Source of the DNA: Gemmatimonadaceae bacterium
GTDB lineage: Bacteria; Gemmatimonadota; Gemmatimonadetes; Gemmatimonadales; Gemmatimonadaceae
Direction: 5' to 3'
DNA: 14,324 bases
Assembly (NCBI GenBank): GCA_025451425.1
Contig: JANWKK010000240.1
Coordinates: 1-14,324 of the forward strand
In this document: piece by piece, positions 1 through 6,298 of the stretch
Position numbering within the stretch: the stretch's first letter is position 1
Layout of the letters: the number at the start of each line of letters is the position of its first letter
Program-made: the position numbers and the translations under genes
Notes under the pieces: generated by a model
Told to the model about the DNA's origin: nothing
What the model saw: the letters and a program-made list of their open reading frames with translations, nothing else
The model's database searches: none

Positions 1-115
1 GTAGCTCCTGCTTGAAGGGGTCCCGGGAAACGGGATACCACCTATAGACGAGGGAACGGGGCGAGCGTTGCAGGGTCGGGCCGGGCAGGCCCGGTCCGCC
101 GGGCCAAACTGCGGA
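1..115. other. Left-edge non-coding flank with GC hairpins
   Basis: I see no supportable gene here; a gene end from beyond the left edge cannot be excluded because only a few dozen bases are visible. The stretch holds two small hairpins. One is at about 19-39, where a CCCG/CGGG stem closes on the loop GGAAA. The other is at 77-93, with stem CGGGCC / GGCCCG and loop GGGCA. Neither is followed by a T-run on either strand, so an intrinsic terminator call would be weak. Confidence 0.4.
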
Positions 116-154
116 CCGCAGAGGCACAGAGAACGGCACGAGAGGCACAGAGGA
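116..154 (+). repeat. Left compound inverted repeat of the GxxExxY unit
   Basis: This segment contains two copies of a GAGGCACAGAG-type motif (about 121-131 and 142-153) separated by a short AACGGC-containing spacer, and starts with CCGCAGAG. The same arrangement occurs in inverted orientation at 581-617: CCGCAGAG, ACACAGAGG, AACGGC, then a second ACACAGAGGA. The two segments differ by a few substitutions and a short indel. They bracket the GxxExxY gene closely, and the gene's stop codon lies 13 bases inside this repeat. No clear target-site duplication is visible outside the pair. Confidence 0.8.
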
Positions 155-166
155 CGGCATTAAAGG

Positions 167-538
167 CTAGTTCACCAGCCGAATGATTCCATCCTTGAGG
201 CGGGCGACGTTGAAGTTGATTAGCAGGCCGACGCGCTGGTCGCTCAGCTTGAGCTGCGACAGGAGCTGGGCCTTGTGGACGGGAAGGATGTTTGCGACGG
301 CCTTGATTTCGACCACCACGCACTCCTCCACTAGCAGGTCGATTCTGTAGGCCAGGCCGAGCTCGAGCCCGTCGTAGCGAACCGGCATGAGCACTTCTCT
401 GCGCACGCGTACATCTCGCTTGCGCAGTTCCTGCGCGAGACAGACCTGATACGCTCGCTCCAGCAACCCGGGCCCGAGCACCGAATGGACCTTGATGGCC
501 GCGTCCACGACTTGCCCACTGACAACGTTGATGTCCAT
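167..538 (-). CDS. GxxExxY protein, PD-(D/E)XK nuclease-like family
   Basis: A 123-residue protein carrying the family signature: GLLERAY at residues 24-30 matches GxxExxY, preceded by the typical helix ending HSVLGPG. A nuclease-like core follows, with D67 in YRIDLL, then E77 and K79 in VVVEIKA, i.e. the D...ExK arrangement of the PD-(D/E)XK fold (PDDEXK_3 / GxxExxY family). Full length for the family, ATG start, no signal peptide or membrane segment. The biological role of the family is not established; a nucleic-acid-cleaving activity is only suggested by the fold. No strong ribosome-binding site precedes the start. The gene lies downstream of pilB on the same strand but inside a pair of inverted repeats, which suggests it arrived as a unit and is not part of the pilus operon. 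Family call is firm, function unknown. Confidence 0.9.
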   Translation of the reverse strand: MDINVVSGQVVDAAIKVHSVLGPGLLERAYQVCLAQELRKRDVRVRREVLMPVRYDGLELGLAYRIDLLVEECVVVEIKAVANILPVHKAQLLSQLKLSDQRVGLLINFNVARLKDGIIRLVN

Positions 539-580
539 GCCATCGCAAGTTCGGTCGGCGCGTCAGTTCGTCGTCAGTAG

Positions 581-617
581 TCCTCTGTGTCTCAGCCGTT
601 CCTCTGTGTCTCTGCGG
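581..617 (-). repeat. Right compound inverted repeat of the GxxExxY unit
   Basis: Inverted partner of the repeat at 116-154. Read on the minus strand it runs CCGCAGAGACACAGAGG, AACGGC, then a second ACACAGAGGA. Each arm is itself a tandem of the short motif. It lies between the GxxExxY start codon and the pilB stop codon at 641. Confidence 0.8.
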
Positions 618-640
618 TGATTCAGTCTCTCCAAACCCTA

Positions 641-2473
641 CTACGCCGCCGTCTCGCGAATGACCTGGTCCAGCGTCGTGATCCCCTTCATGACCTTGAG
701 GAGCCCATCCATGCGCAGCGTCAGCATCCCCTCCTCCACCGCGCCCTTCTGAATCTCCGCCGCGCCCACGTTCTGCATGACCAGCTTTCGTAGCTTGGGG
801 GTCATGAGCATGACCTCGTACAGTCCCTGACGACCCTTGAGGCCCGAGCCTGCGCACGCGTCGCAGCCGCGCCCGCGGAAGAACGGCATTTCCTTGATCT
901 TCGTGTTCAGATCGAAATCCTTGACGATGGGCGCCGCCTCCTTGGTTGCCATCCGCTTCATGTTCTGGATGGCCTCCTCCGAATACGCCAGATCGCCGAA
1001 CGACATCTCGGGCTTCAGCTTCGCCGCCGCCATCTCGACGTCGTCCGGCTGATATTGCGCGCGACACGTGTTGCAGATACGGCGCACGAGTCGCTGCGCC
1101 AGCACGAGGTTGAGCGCGGACGCGACGTTGAATGGCTCGAGCCCCATGTCCATCAATCGCGTCACCGTCTCCGGCGCCGAGTTCGTGTGCAGCGTCGACA
1201 TGACGAGGTGGCCCGTGAGCGCCGCCTTGATGGCGATGCCGCCCGTTTCCAGATCTCGAATCTCTCCGATCATGATGATGTTCGGATCCTGGCGCAAAAA
1301 CGCCTTCAGCGCCGCTGCGAACGTCAGCCCGATGTCGGTGCGCACCAGCACCTGGTTGATCCCGAAGATGTTGTACTCGACGGGATCTTCCGCCGTCATG
1401 ATGTTGACGTCGATGTTGTTGACCTTCGATAGCGCCGAGTAGAGCGTCGTCGTCTTTCCCGATCCCGTTGGGCCCGTGACGAGCACCATTCCGTACGGGT
1501 TCGCCACCGCCTCCATCAGATCACTCTCGGCGCGCGGCTCGATGCCGAACTTTTCGAGATCGAGCGTCAGATTTCCCTTGTCGAGAATTCGGAGCACGAT
1601 CTTTTCGCCGAAGAGCGTGGGGAGCGTGGACACGCGATAGTCGATGACCTTCTTGCCGATCTTCAGCTTGATGCGCCCGTCCTGCGGCACGCGGCGCTCG
1701 GCGATGTTGAGGTTCGACATGATCTTGAAGCGCGAGATGAGCGCGGCCTTGAGCTTCATGGGCGGCTTCATCACTTCCTGCAGCGCGCCGTCGATGCGGT
1801 AGCGCACGCGCATCTCGTGCTCGTAGCACTCGAAATGAATGTCGGACGCGCCCTTTTTCACGGCGTCCGTCAGGATTCCGTTGATGAGCTTCACGACCGG
1901 CGCATCATCGATCGCCGCCGCGAGCACCGACGCGCTGACTTCCTCTTCACGGTCCTCGAGAACCTCGACGTCTCCCTCTTCGTCGATGTCGTTGAGGATG
2001 TTCTGGAGCGCATCGTCGGTGTTCTCGCCGTAGTGCTTGTCGACGGCGTTGCGCAGCGTGTATTCCCCGGCGATGACGGGGAAGATGTCGTAGCGCGTGA
2101 TGAACTTCAGGTCGTCGATTACGCCAAGGTCGGACGGATCGGCCATGGCGACGGTGAGCGTGCGTCCCTCGCGCTTGAGCGGGAGCACCAGATGGCGCTG
2201 CGCCAGCTCGGCGGGGATCAGCTTGGCGATGCGCGCATCGACCTCGAAGTTCGTGAGGTCGACGGCGGGCATGCGGAATTGGCGCGCGAGCATTCGCGTG
2301 AGCTCGACCTCGTTGATGAAGCCGAGCTTCACGAGATTGTAGCCGACACGCATGCCTGTGGTCTTCTGTTCCTGGAGCGCCCGGTCGAGCGCCTCGCGCG
2401 TGATGAGCCCCTCGCGCATGAGGAGGTCACCGATGCGCTCGCCCGCGGCTGCTGCTGCTGGTGCTGCGGCCAT
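641..2473 (-). CDS. pilB: Type IV pilus assembly ATPase PilB (GspE/PilB family)
   Basis: A 610-residue cytoplasmic hexameric ATPase that powers pilus extension. After an alanine-rich start there are two 24-residue MshEN-type motifs, residues 13-36 and 42-65, each starting R-(I/V)-G and ending in Q, separated by 5 residues. The ATPase core has Walker A GPTGSGKT (334-341), an Asp box around AEDPVEY (361-367), Walker B with MIGEIRD (401-407, E404) and a His box TGHLVMSTLHT (420-430). A zinc-type tetracysteine site is formed by C467/C470 and C537/C540, with about 66 residues between the pairs, which seems long for PilB. Length and motif order fit PilB better than retraction ATPase PilT (much shorter, no MshEN). 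GspE of a type II secretion system is the alternative. ATG start with only a weak ribosome-binding site. The ComEA-like gene lies 78 bp upstream on the same strand. Confidence 0.93.
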   Translation of the reverse strand: MAAAPAAAAAGERIGDLLMREGLITREALDRALQEQKTTGMRVGYNLVKLGFINEVELTRMLARQFRMPAVDLTNFEVDARIAKLIPAELAQRHLVLPLKREGRTLTVAMADPSDLGVIDDLKFITRYDIFPVIAGEYTLRNAVDKHYGENTDDALQNILNDIDEEGDVEVLEDREEEVSASVLAAAIDDAPVVKLINGILTDAVKKGASDIHFECYEHEMRVRYRIDGALQEVMKPPMKLKAALISRFKIMSNLNIAERRVPQDGRIKLKIGKKVIDYRVSTLPTLFGEKIVLRILDKGNLTLDLEKFGIEPRAESDLMEAVANPYGMVLVTGPTGSGKTTTLYSALSKVNNIDVNIMTAEDPVEYNIFGINQVLVRTDIGLTFAAALKAFLRQDPNIIMIGEIRDLETGGIAIKAALTGHLVMSTLHTNSAPETVTRLMDMGLEPFNVASALNLVLAQRLVRRICNTCRAQYQPDDVEMAAAKLKPEMSFGDLAYSEEAIQNMKRMATKEAAPIVKDFDLNTKIKEMPFFRGRGCDACAGSGLKGRQGLYEVMLMTPKLRKLVMQNVGAAEIQKGAVEEGMLTLRMDGLLKVMKGITTLDQVIRETAA

Positions 2474-2551
2474 GTTTCTCGGAGGGGGGAACAGAGCCCG
2501 GGAGCGTCGGCGACGCCGCCCGGGCGGGGGTCGATTGGAAGCTGCCGCCTA

Positions 2552-3187
2552 CTATTGTGACGGCGTTTGACGCTTGCGCCGCCCTTTGGGGCGTTCAACT
2601 GTCACGCCGTCGCGCTCTTTGTCACGGGATTGACGCGGTTGGAGTGAGAAAGTCACGTAGGGCGCGATCACATCCACGAGCGCTGGGCCGACCCCTTTTA
2701 CTCGTCGGAGCTCGTCGAGCGAGCCGAACGGACCGAGCGAATCCCGATTGGCGGTGATCCTGTGCGCGAGCGCGGGTCCGATCTTCGGGAGCGCGAGGAT
2801 CTCCCATTCCTGAGCCCGGTCCAGATCGACTGGACCACCCGGCGAAGCTCCGATGTCGCGCGGCTGGCCCACTGCTGCCAACTTCGCTGGCTTCTTCCTG
2901 CGCCTGGTGGCCGGCGCAGACGCGGAATCGCCAAGCGGGATGTCTGCGGAGCCGAATGAGGACACTCCGACCGACCTCGGTCGCTTCGACCGACGGCGCT
3001 TTGGCGACAGGCGCTGAACGGAGTCCGCGGAATCGACGGCGACGATCTGGCGGTGGAGATCGGCGCGCGCGGCGGCGCTGGGCGGAGGGGGAGCGGCGCG
3101 GAGCGCGCTCGTCGCGCGCACACCGGCTCCAAGGGTGAGCACGGCGGAGAAAAAGACGAGCGCGCGTCTCTCGGCGGGGGTGGGCAT
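2552..3187 (-). CDS. ComEA-like helix-hairpin-helix DNA-binding protein
   Basis: A 211-residue protein. Residues 10-28 form a hydrophobic stretch (VFFSAVLTLGAGV) after a charged N-terminus, consistent with a membrane anchor or signal peptide that places the rest in the periplasm. Residues 31-118 are low complexity with basic clusters (KRRRSKR, RRRKK). Residues 120-180 hold two tandem helix-hairpin-helix motifs, LPKIGPALAHRI (133-144) and VKGVGPALVDVI (163-174), preceded by VDLDRAQEWEIL, the usual ComEA lead-in. The tail after 182 is again strongly basic. ComEA-family proteins bind incoming DNA in the periplasm during natural transformation. The longer basic linker and tail are unlike short ComEA proteins, so a different DNA-binding role remains possible. 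It sits immediately upstream of pilB, which fits pilus-assisted DNA uptake. ATG start; no ribosome-binding site is obvious. Confidence 0.8.
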   Translation of the reverse strand: MPTPAERRALVFFSAVLTLGAGVRATSALRAAPPPPSAAARADLHRQIVAVDSADSVQRLSPKRRRSKRPRSVGVSSFGSADIPLGDSASAPATRRRKKPAKLAAVGQPRDIGASPGGPVDLDRAQEWEILALPKIGPALAHRITANRDSLGPFGSLDELRRVKGVGPALVDVIAPYVTFSLQPRQSRDKERDGVTVERPKGRRKRQTPSQ

Positions 3188-3247
3188 GCGCCAATATCGA
3201 GCGCCATGGTCGGCTCACATCATCGATCGGACTCTCGATGGCTCTTT

Positions 3248-3443
3248 GCATCGCGGGGTGTACGGCGAGCCCAAGCAAATAGCCAGTGAGTCCAGAGCGT
3301 TGAGCCGAGAGCCGTCACCTGTCGCTCCCGGGCATCCTTTCGCGGGTCGTGCCAGGGAGCAACTCATTCCATCGGAGCAGCTCCAAGCTCAAGTCTCTCG
3401 GCTCGCACCTTACAGCTTGGGCTCACTTTCCGCATCGCGATGC
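3248..3443. repeat. Long imperfect palindrome, copy A
   Basis: Fills most of the 293-bp gap between the ComEA-like and M28 genes. The left arm (3248-3301) begins GCATCGCGGGG and contains CGAGCCCAAGC (3265-3275). The right arm (about 3387-3443) contains the inverse GCTTGGGCTC (3415-3424) and ends in the perfect palindrome gcatcgcgatgc (3432-3443). Inside lies a perfect 10-bp inverted repeat, gagccgagag (3302-3311) with ctctcggctc (3395-3404). At the centre is a hairpin with stem GCTCCC (3324-3329) / GGGAGC (3355-3360), whose loop carries GGGCATCCTTT. The same arm and loop sequences recur at 9201-9413. No coding sequence is visible in it. Confidence 0.75.
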
Positions 3444-3480
3444 CAGCAAGCATCGAGTCGCGTCAACGCCGGCCGCCCAC

Positions 3481-4401
3481 CTACTTCGACGTCACCAGCG
3501 CCACGGCGACATCCCCCACGATCTGCAGCGACCTCGCCGAGAGCTTGTCGATCGTGTCCTCCTGCGTGTGGTGCGGCGGGTAGTCGAAGTCGATCACGTC
3601 GATCGTGTGGATCCCCGCGTCGAGCAGCGGGATGTGATCGTCAGTGACGCCCGAGTTGGACGGGCTCGGGATGAAGTACTTCGAGTAGCCCAACTCCTGC
3701 GCCTGGTTCCACACCAGCGACACCACCTCCGGCGCGCGCTGCATGGAGATCGGCTCCTGATAGATGTCGAGGTTCTTGTCGCCGATCATGTCCCAGAGCA
3801 CTCCGTACAGCGGACGGTACGCCGGCGATGGCTGGTGCGCCGCGAAGTACGTCGAGCCGATGAGCACGTCCTTCATCGCGGAGCCGAAGTCGCCGTAATC
3901 CTCGCCGTCCACGAACAGCAGGTCCACACCAACCGTCGCGGGAGTCTTCTTGAGCGCGTCGCCGATGCCGATGAACAGCGCGACGCCGGACGCGCCGTCG
4001 TTGGCTCCCTGGATCGGCAGCTTGCGCTTCGCCGGATCGGGATCACTATCCGATATTGGCCGCGTGTCCCAGTGCGTCACGTACAACACCCGCTGCGCAG
4101 CCTGCGGATGGATTCGCGCGAGTATGTTCCGGAGGTGTAGCGTGTCGCCTTTCACGGTCACGTGATCCCAGCGCTGTTCGATCACCGTGTCGGCGCGCGT
4201 CTTCATCTGCGCGACGATCCAGTCGCCGGTGCGCTGCGCGCCGATCGAGTTCGGAATGCGAGGTCCGAAGGCGAGCTGCGTCTTCACGTAGCCGAGCGCG
4301 GTGGCGCCGTCGAAGGAAGTCTTGGGACGGTCGCTGGTGCAGAAGGCCAGCGATGCGGTGGCCATCAGCGCGAGAATCGATCGAGTCGTTCGCACGGGCA
4401 A
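3481..4401 (-). CDS. M28-family zinc peptidase / glutaminyl-cyclase-like lipoprotein
   Basis: A 306-residue exported protein. The N-terminus has two arginines, a hydrophobic core (ILALMATASLAF) and C21, giving a lipoprotein-like signal with a non-canonical lipobox (LAFC). The M28/glutaminyl-cyclase zinc fold is shown by THWDTR (109-114), GANDGASG (132-139, D135), VDGED (164-168), LWDMIGD (202-208), DDHIPLL (254-260) and HHT (277-279). Likely metal ligands are D135, D168 and H278, with E167 as catalytic base, by analogy with DGEE and the late His in glutaminyl cyclase. The substrate could be N-terminal residues of peptides (aminopeptidase) or N-terminal glutamine (cyclisation); the sequence alone does not decide. 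The start codon here is TTG; GTG at codon 3 or ATG at codon 13 are alternatives, though the last would remove the charged N-region. Divergent from lptF across 103 bp. Confidence 0.85.
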   Translation of the reverse strand: MPVRTTRSILALMATASLAFCTSDRPKTSFDGATALGYVKTQLAFGPRIPNSIGAQRTGDWIVAQMKTRADTVIEQRWDHVTVKGDTLHLRNILARIHPQAAQRVLYVTHWDTRPISDSDPDPAKRKLPIQGANDGASGVALFIGIGDALKKTPATVGVDLLFVDGEDYGDFGSAMKDVLIGSTYFAAHQPSPAYRPLYGVLWDMIGDKNLDIYQEPISMQRAPEVVSLVWNQAQELGYSKYFIPSPSNSGVTDDHIPLLDAGIHTIDVIDFDYPPHHTQEDTIDKLSARSLQIVGDVAVALVTSK

Positions 4402-4504
4402 TCGGGAGACGGGAAGAGGAATTGGTAAGATAGCGAGCGAAGGACCGCCGGCGCTTGTCGCTCCGTTGCGCCGGTACGCTTAGATTTCCCCACGCGGGAG
4501 CCAT
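4402..4504. promoter_or_regulatory. Divergent intergenic region between the M28 gene and lptF
   Basis: These 103 bp must carry promoters for both directions unless transcription enters from elsewhere. A −10-like TAGATT is at 4481-4486 for the plus-strand operon, but the best upstream TTG hexamer (ttgtcg, 4455-4460) is 20 bp away, which is too far to be convincing. On the minus strand TATCTT (4432 to 4427) lacks a matching −35. GGGAG at 4496-4500 is the likely ribosome-binding site for lptF. Confidence 0.3.
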
Positions 4505-6298
4505 GTGCCCCCGCCGCCACCCCTGGCCCGCGATCCCTTGAAGCTCCTAACCCGCTACATCCTTCGCGAGCACATCGGCCCCATCGTCTTCGCGCTGTCG
4601 TCGCTCACTGCGCTGCTTCTCCTGCAGCAGGTGGCGAAGCAGTTCGGGAACCTCGTGGGCAAGGGACTCGGCTGGGCCGTGATCGGGGAGTTTTTCGTTC
4701 TCTCGATCCCCTTCATCATCGCGATGACGATGCCGATGGCGGTGCTGGTGGCGGTGCTCTACGCCTTCAGCCGGCTCACGTCGGAGAACGAGGTGACGGC
4801 GCTCCGCGCGAGCGGGATCTCGGTGATGCGGCTCGTGCGCCCGGCGATCATCGGCGGCGCAGTGCTTGGAATCGCGATGCTGGCCTTCAACGACCAGGTT
4901 CTGCCGCGCAGCAATCACCGCCTCCGCACGCTGCAGACTGATATCGCCCGCAAGAAGCCGACGTTTGCGCTGCGCGAGCAGGTGATCAACGAGGTGATGC
5001 CCGGCAAGCTCTTCCTGCGCACGAGCCACATCGACGAGGCGACCGACCGCATGCGGGAGGTCACGATCTACAATTTCGACGATCCCGAGCGTCGCAAGAC
5101 GATCTACTCGGACTCGGGGCTGATGGGGATGACGCCGGACCAGAAGGATTTACAGATGACGCTGCACGACGGTTACATGCAGCAGATTCCGCGCGACAAC
5201 CTCGGCGAGCTCACGCGGCTGTATTTCAAGACGGACCTCGTGCGCGTGCGCGGAGTTGGCAATCGCTTCGAGCAGACGGAGAAGGACGACTACAAGTCGG
5301 AGCGCGAGATGTCCGTCTGCGAAATGGCGAACGGGCTCGCGCAGGGGAATGAAGACCTCGATCAGGCGCGCGCGACGCTGACGAACACGCTCGTGGCCGC
5401 TACCCACTACCTGGCGACGGGCGAGCAGCTGCCGACGGTGAAGGCGCCGAAGCCGTCGCCGCGGATTTCCGCCGGTGCGCTCTACTGCAAACTGTCGTCG
5501 CGGATTTTCGGCAGCGCGCCAATCGCGGACTCGGATAGCTCCGCTGAGCGTGCCACGCCGCCGTCGATCGCCCAGTCGGTTCAGCCGCCGGGCATGAGGG
5601 CGACGACCGTGCCGGTTCCGCCGCTTTCGGCCGCCTCGAGTGGCGTTGCCGCAAGGCCGCCCTCGAGTGGCGGCTTTCGCGTGCCGGCGCCTCCGGGTGG
5701 CGGCGTGGCGAACGCCAACTCACCGGCCAGCGCCGCGGCGGCCATCGCGGCAATGCGCAACGCGCAGCCGTCAGCGCGCGGACGCGTCTTCGACCCGTCG
5801 CGGGCGCCCAATCAGTTCACGAGCCCCGCGTATCTCCTGAGCTCGGGGGCGCAGATCGAGGTGATGAAGTCGCGCGTGCACGACGCCGAGACGACGATGG
5901 CTCGCTATGACGTTGAGATACAGAAGAAGTTCGCGCTCGCGGCCGCCTGCATCGTCTTCGTGCTGCTCGGCGCGCCCATCGGCATTCGCTTTCCACGCGG
6001 CGGCGTGGGGCTCGTGATCGGCGTGAGCATCATCGCGTTCGCGCTCTACTATGTGGGGCTGGTGGTAGGCGAGGATCTCGCCGACAAGCTGATTCTGGAT
6101 CCGGTGGTCGCAATGTGGATGGCGAACGTTCTGTTCGCGGTGGTTGGCGTGGCCGGCTTGATACGCGTGCAGCGCGTGGGCGGATCGGCGCGCGGCGGTG
6201 ACTCGTCCGAGATGTTCGACACGGTGCGCACGTGGTTCGCGCGACTCGTGCGGCGCGTGGGCATTCACGCGGATCGACGCCGGCGGGTTCCCGCGTGA
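4505..6298 (+). CDS. lptF: LPS export permease subunit LptF, with large insertion
   Basis: Inner-membrane subunit of the LptB2FG transporter that extracts lipopolysaccharide for delivery to the outer membrane. Residues 12-24 (LKLLTRYILREH) are the typical LptF/LptG opening. Membrane segments lie at about 24-44, 61-88, 110-128, 476-493, 501-521 and 534-553; the periplasmic beta-jellyroll occupies about 130-260. Conserved landmarks are REMSVCEM (267-274) and QKKFALAAACIVFVLLGAP (473-491). At 597 residues it is far longer than the usual approximately 360-400. The excess lies between residues about 280 and 458: a helical stretch, then Pro/Ser/Gly/Ala-rich low complexity (about 340-440). It is not split by a stop, so the insertion is real or tolerated. 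The start is GTG at 4505 with GGGAG 4 bp upstream; a TTG at 4538 would give the standard family N-terminus. First gene of lptF-lptG-mlaE-mlaD. Confidence 0.92.
   Translation: MPPPPPLARDPLKLLTRYILREHIGPIVFALSSLTALLLLQQVAKQFGNLVGKGLGWAVIGEFFVLSIPFIIAMTMPMAVLVAVLYAFSRLTSENEVTALRASGISVMRLVRPAIIGGAVLGIAMLAFNDQVLPRSNHRLRTLQTDIARKKPTFALREQVINEVMPGKLFLRTSHIDEATDRMREVTIYNFDDPERRKTIYSDSGLMGMTPDQKDLQMTLHDGYMQQIPRDNLGELTRLYFKTDLVRVRGVGNRFEQTEKDDYKSEREMSVCEMANGLAQGNEDLDQARATLTNTLVAATHYLATGEQLPTVKAPKPSPRISAGALYCKLSSRIFGSAPIADSDSSAERATPPSIAQSVQPPGMRATTVPVPPLSAASSGVAARPPSSGGFRVPAPPGGGVANANSPASAAAAIAAMRNAQPSARGRVFDPSRAPNQFTSPAYLLSSGAQIEVMKSRVHDAETTMARYDVEIQKKFALAAACIVFVLLGAPIGIRFPRGGVGLVIGVSIIAFALYYVGLVVGEDLADKLILDPVVAMWMANVLFAVVGVAGLIRVQRVGGSARGGDSSEMFDTVRTWFARLVRRVGIHADRRRRVPA

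Larger units (their letters stand above)
116..617. mobile_element. Candidate 502-bp repeat-bounded GxxExxY insertion unit
   Basis: Imperfect compound inverted repeats at both ends enclose exactly one gene, for a GxxExxY protein. There is no transposase, so if the unit moves it must be mobilised in trans or by its own nuclease-like product. No target-site duplication could be identified at the edges. The mobile nature is inference from the architecture; the repeats and gene are seen directly. Confidence 0.45.

Noticed and set aside
1..60. Possible tRNA 3' part or gene end at the left edge
   Set aside because: No T-arm or acceptor pattern could be folded, and the visible open frames stop within about 47 bases; too short to support.
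77..93. Terminator hairpin after the GxxExxY gene
   Set aside because: The stem is only 6 bp and there is no T-run on either strand, so I list it only as a hairpin in the flank.
116..617. CRISPR-like array from the repeated CAGAG motifs
   Set aside because: Only two short motif copies at each end, in inverted orientation, with a protein gene between them; no regular spacers.
42..1067. Open frame of 341 codons on the minus strand
   Set aside because: Runs antisense-frame through pilB and the GxxExxY gene, with Arg/Gly/His-rich composition typical of an out-of-frame reading of GC-rich DNA and no recognisable motif.
2516..2527. Perfect 12-bp palindrome ccgcccgggcgg between the ComEA-like gene and pilB
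   Set aside because: A GC-only palindrome of this size is expected by chance in GC-rich DNA; no second copy or operator-like context was seen.
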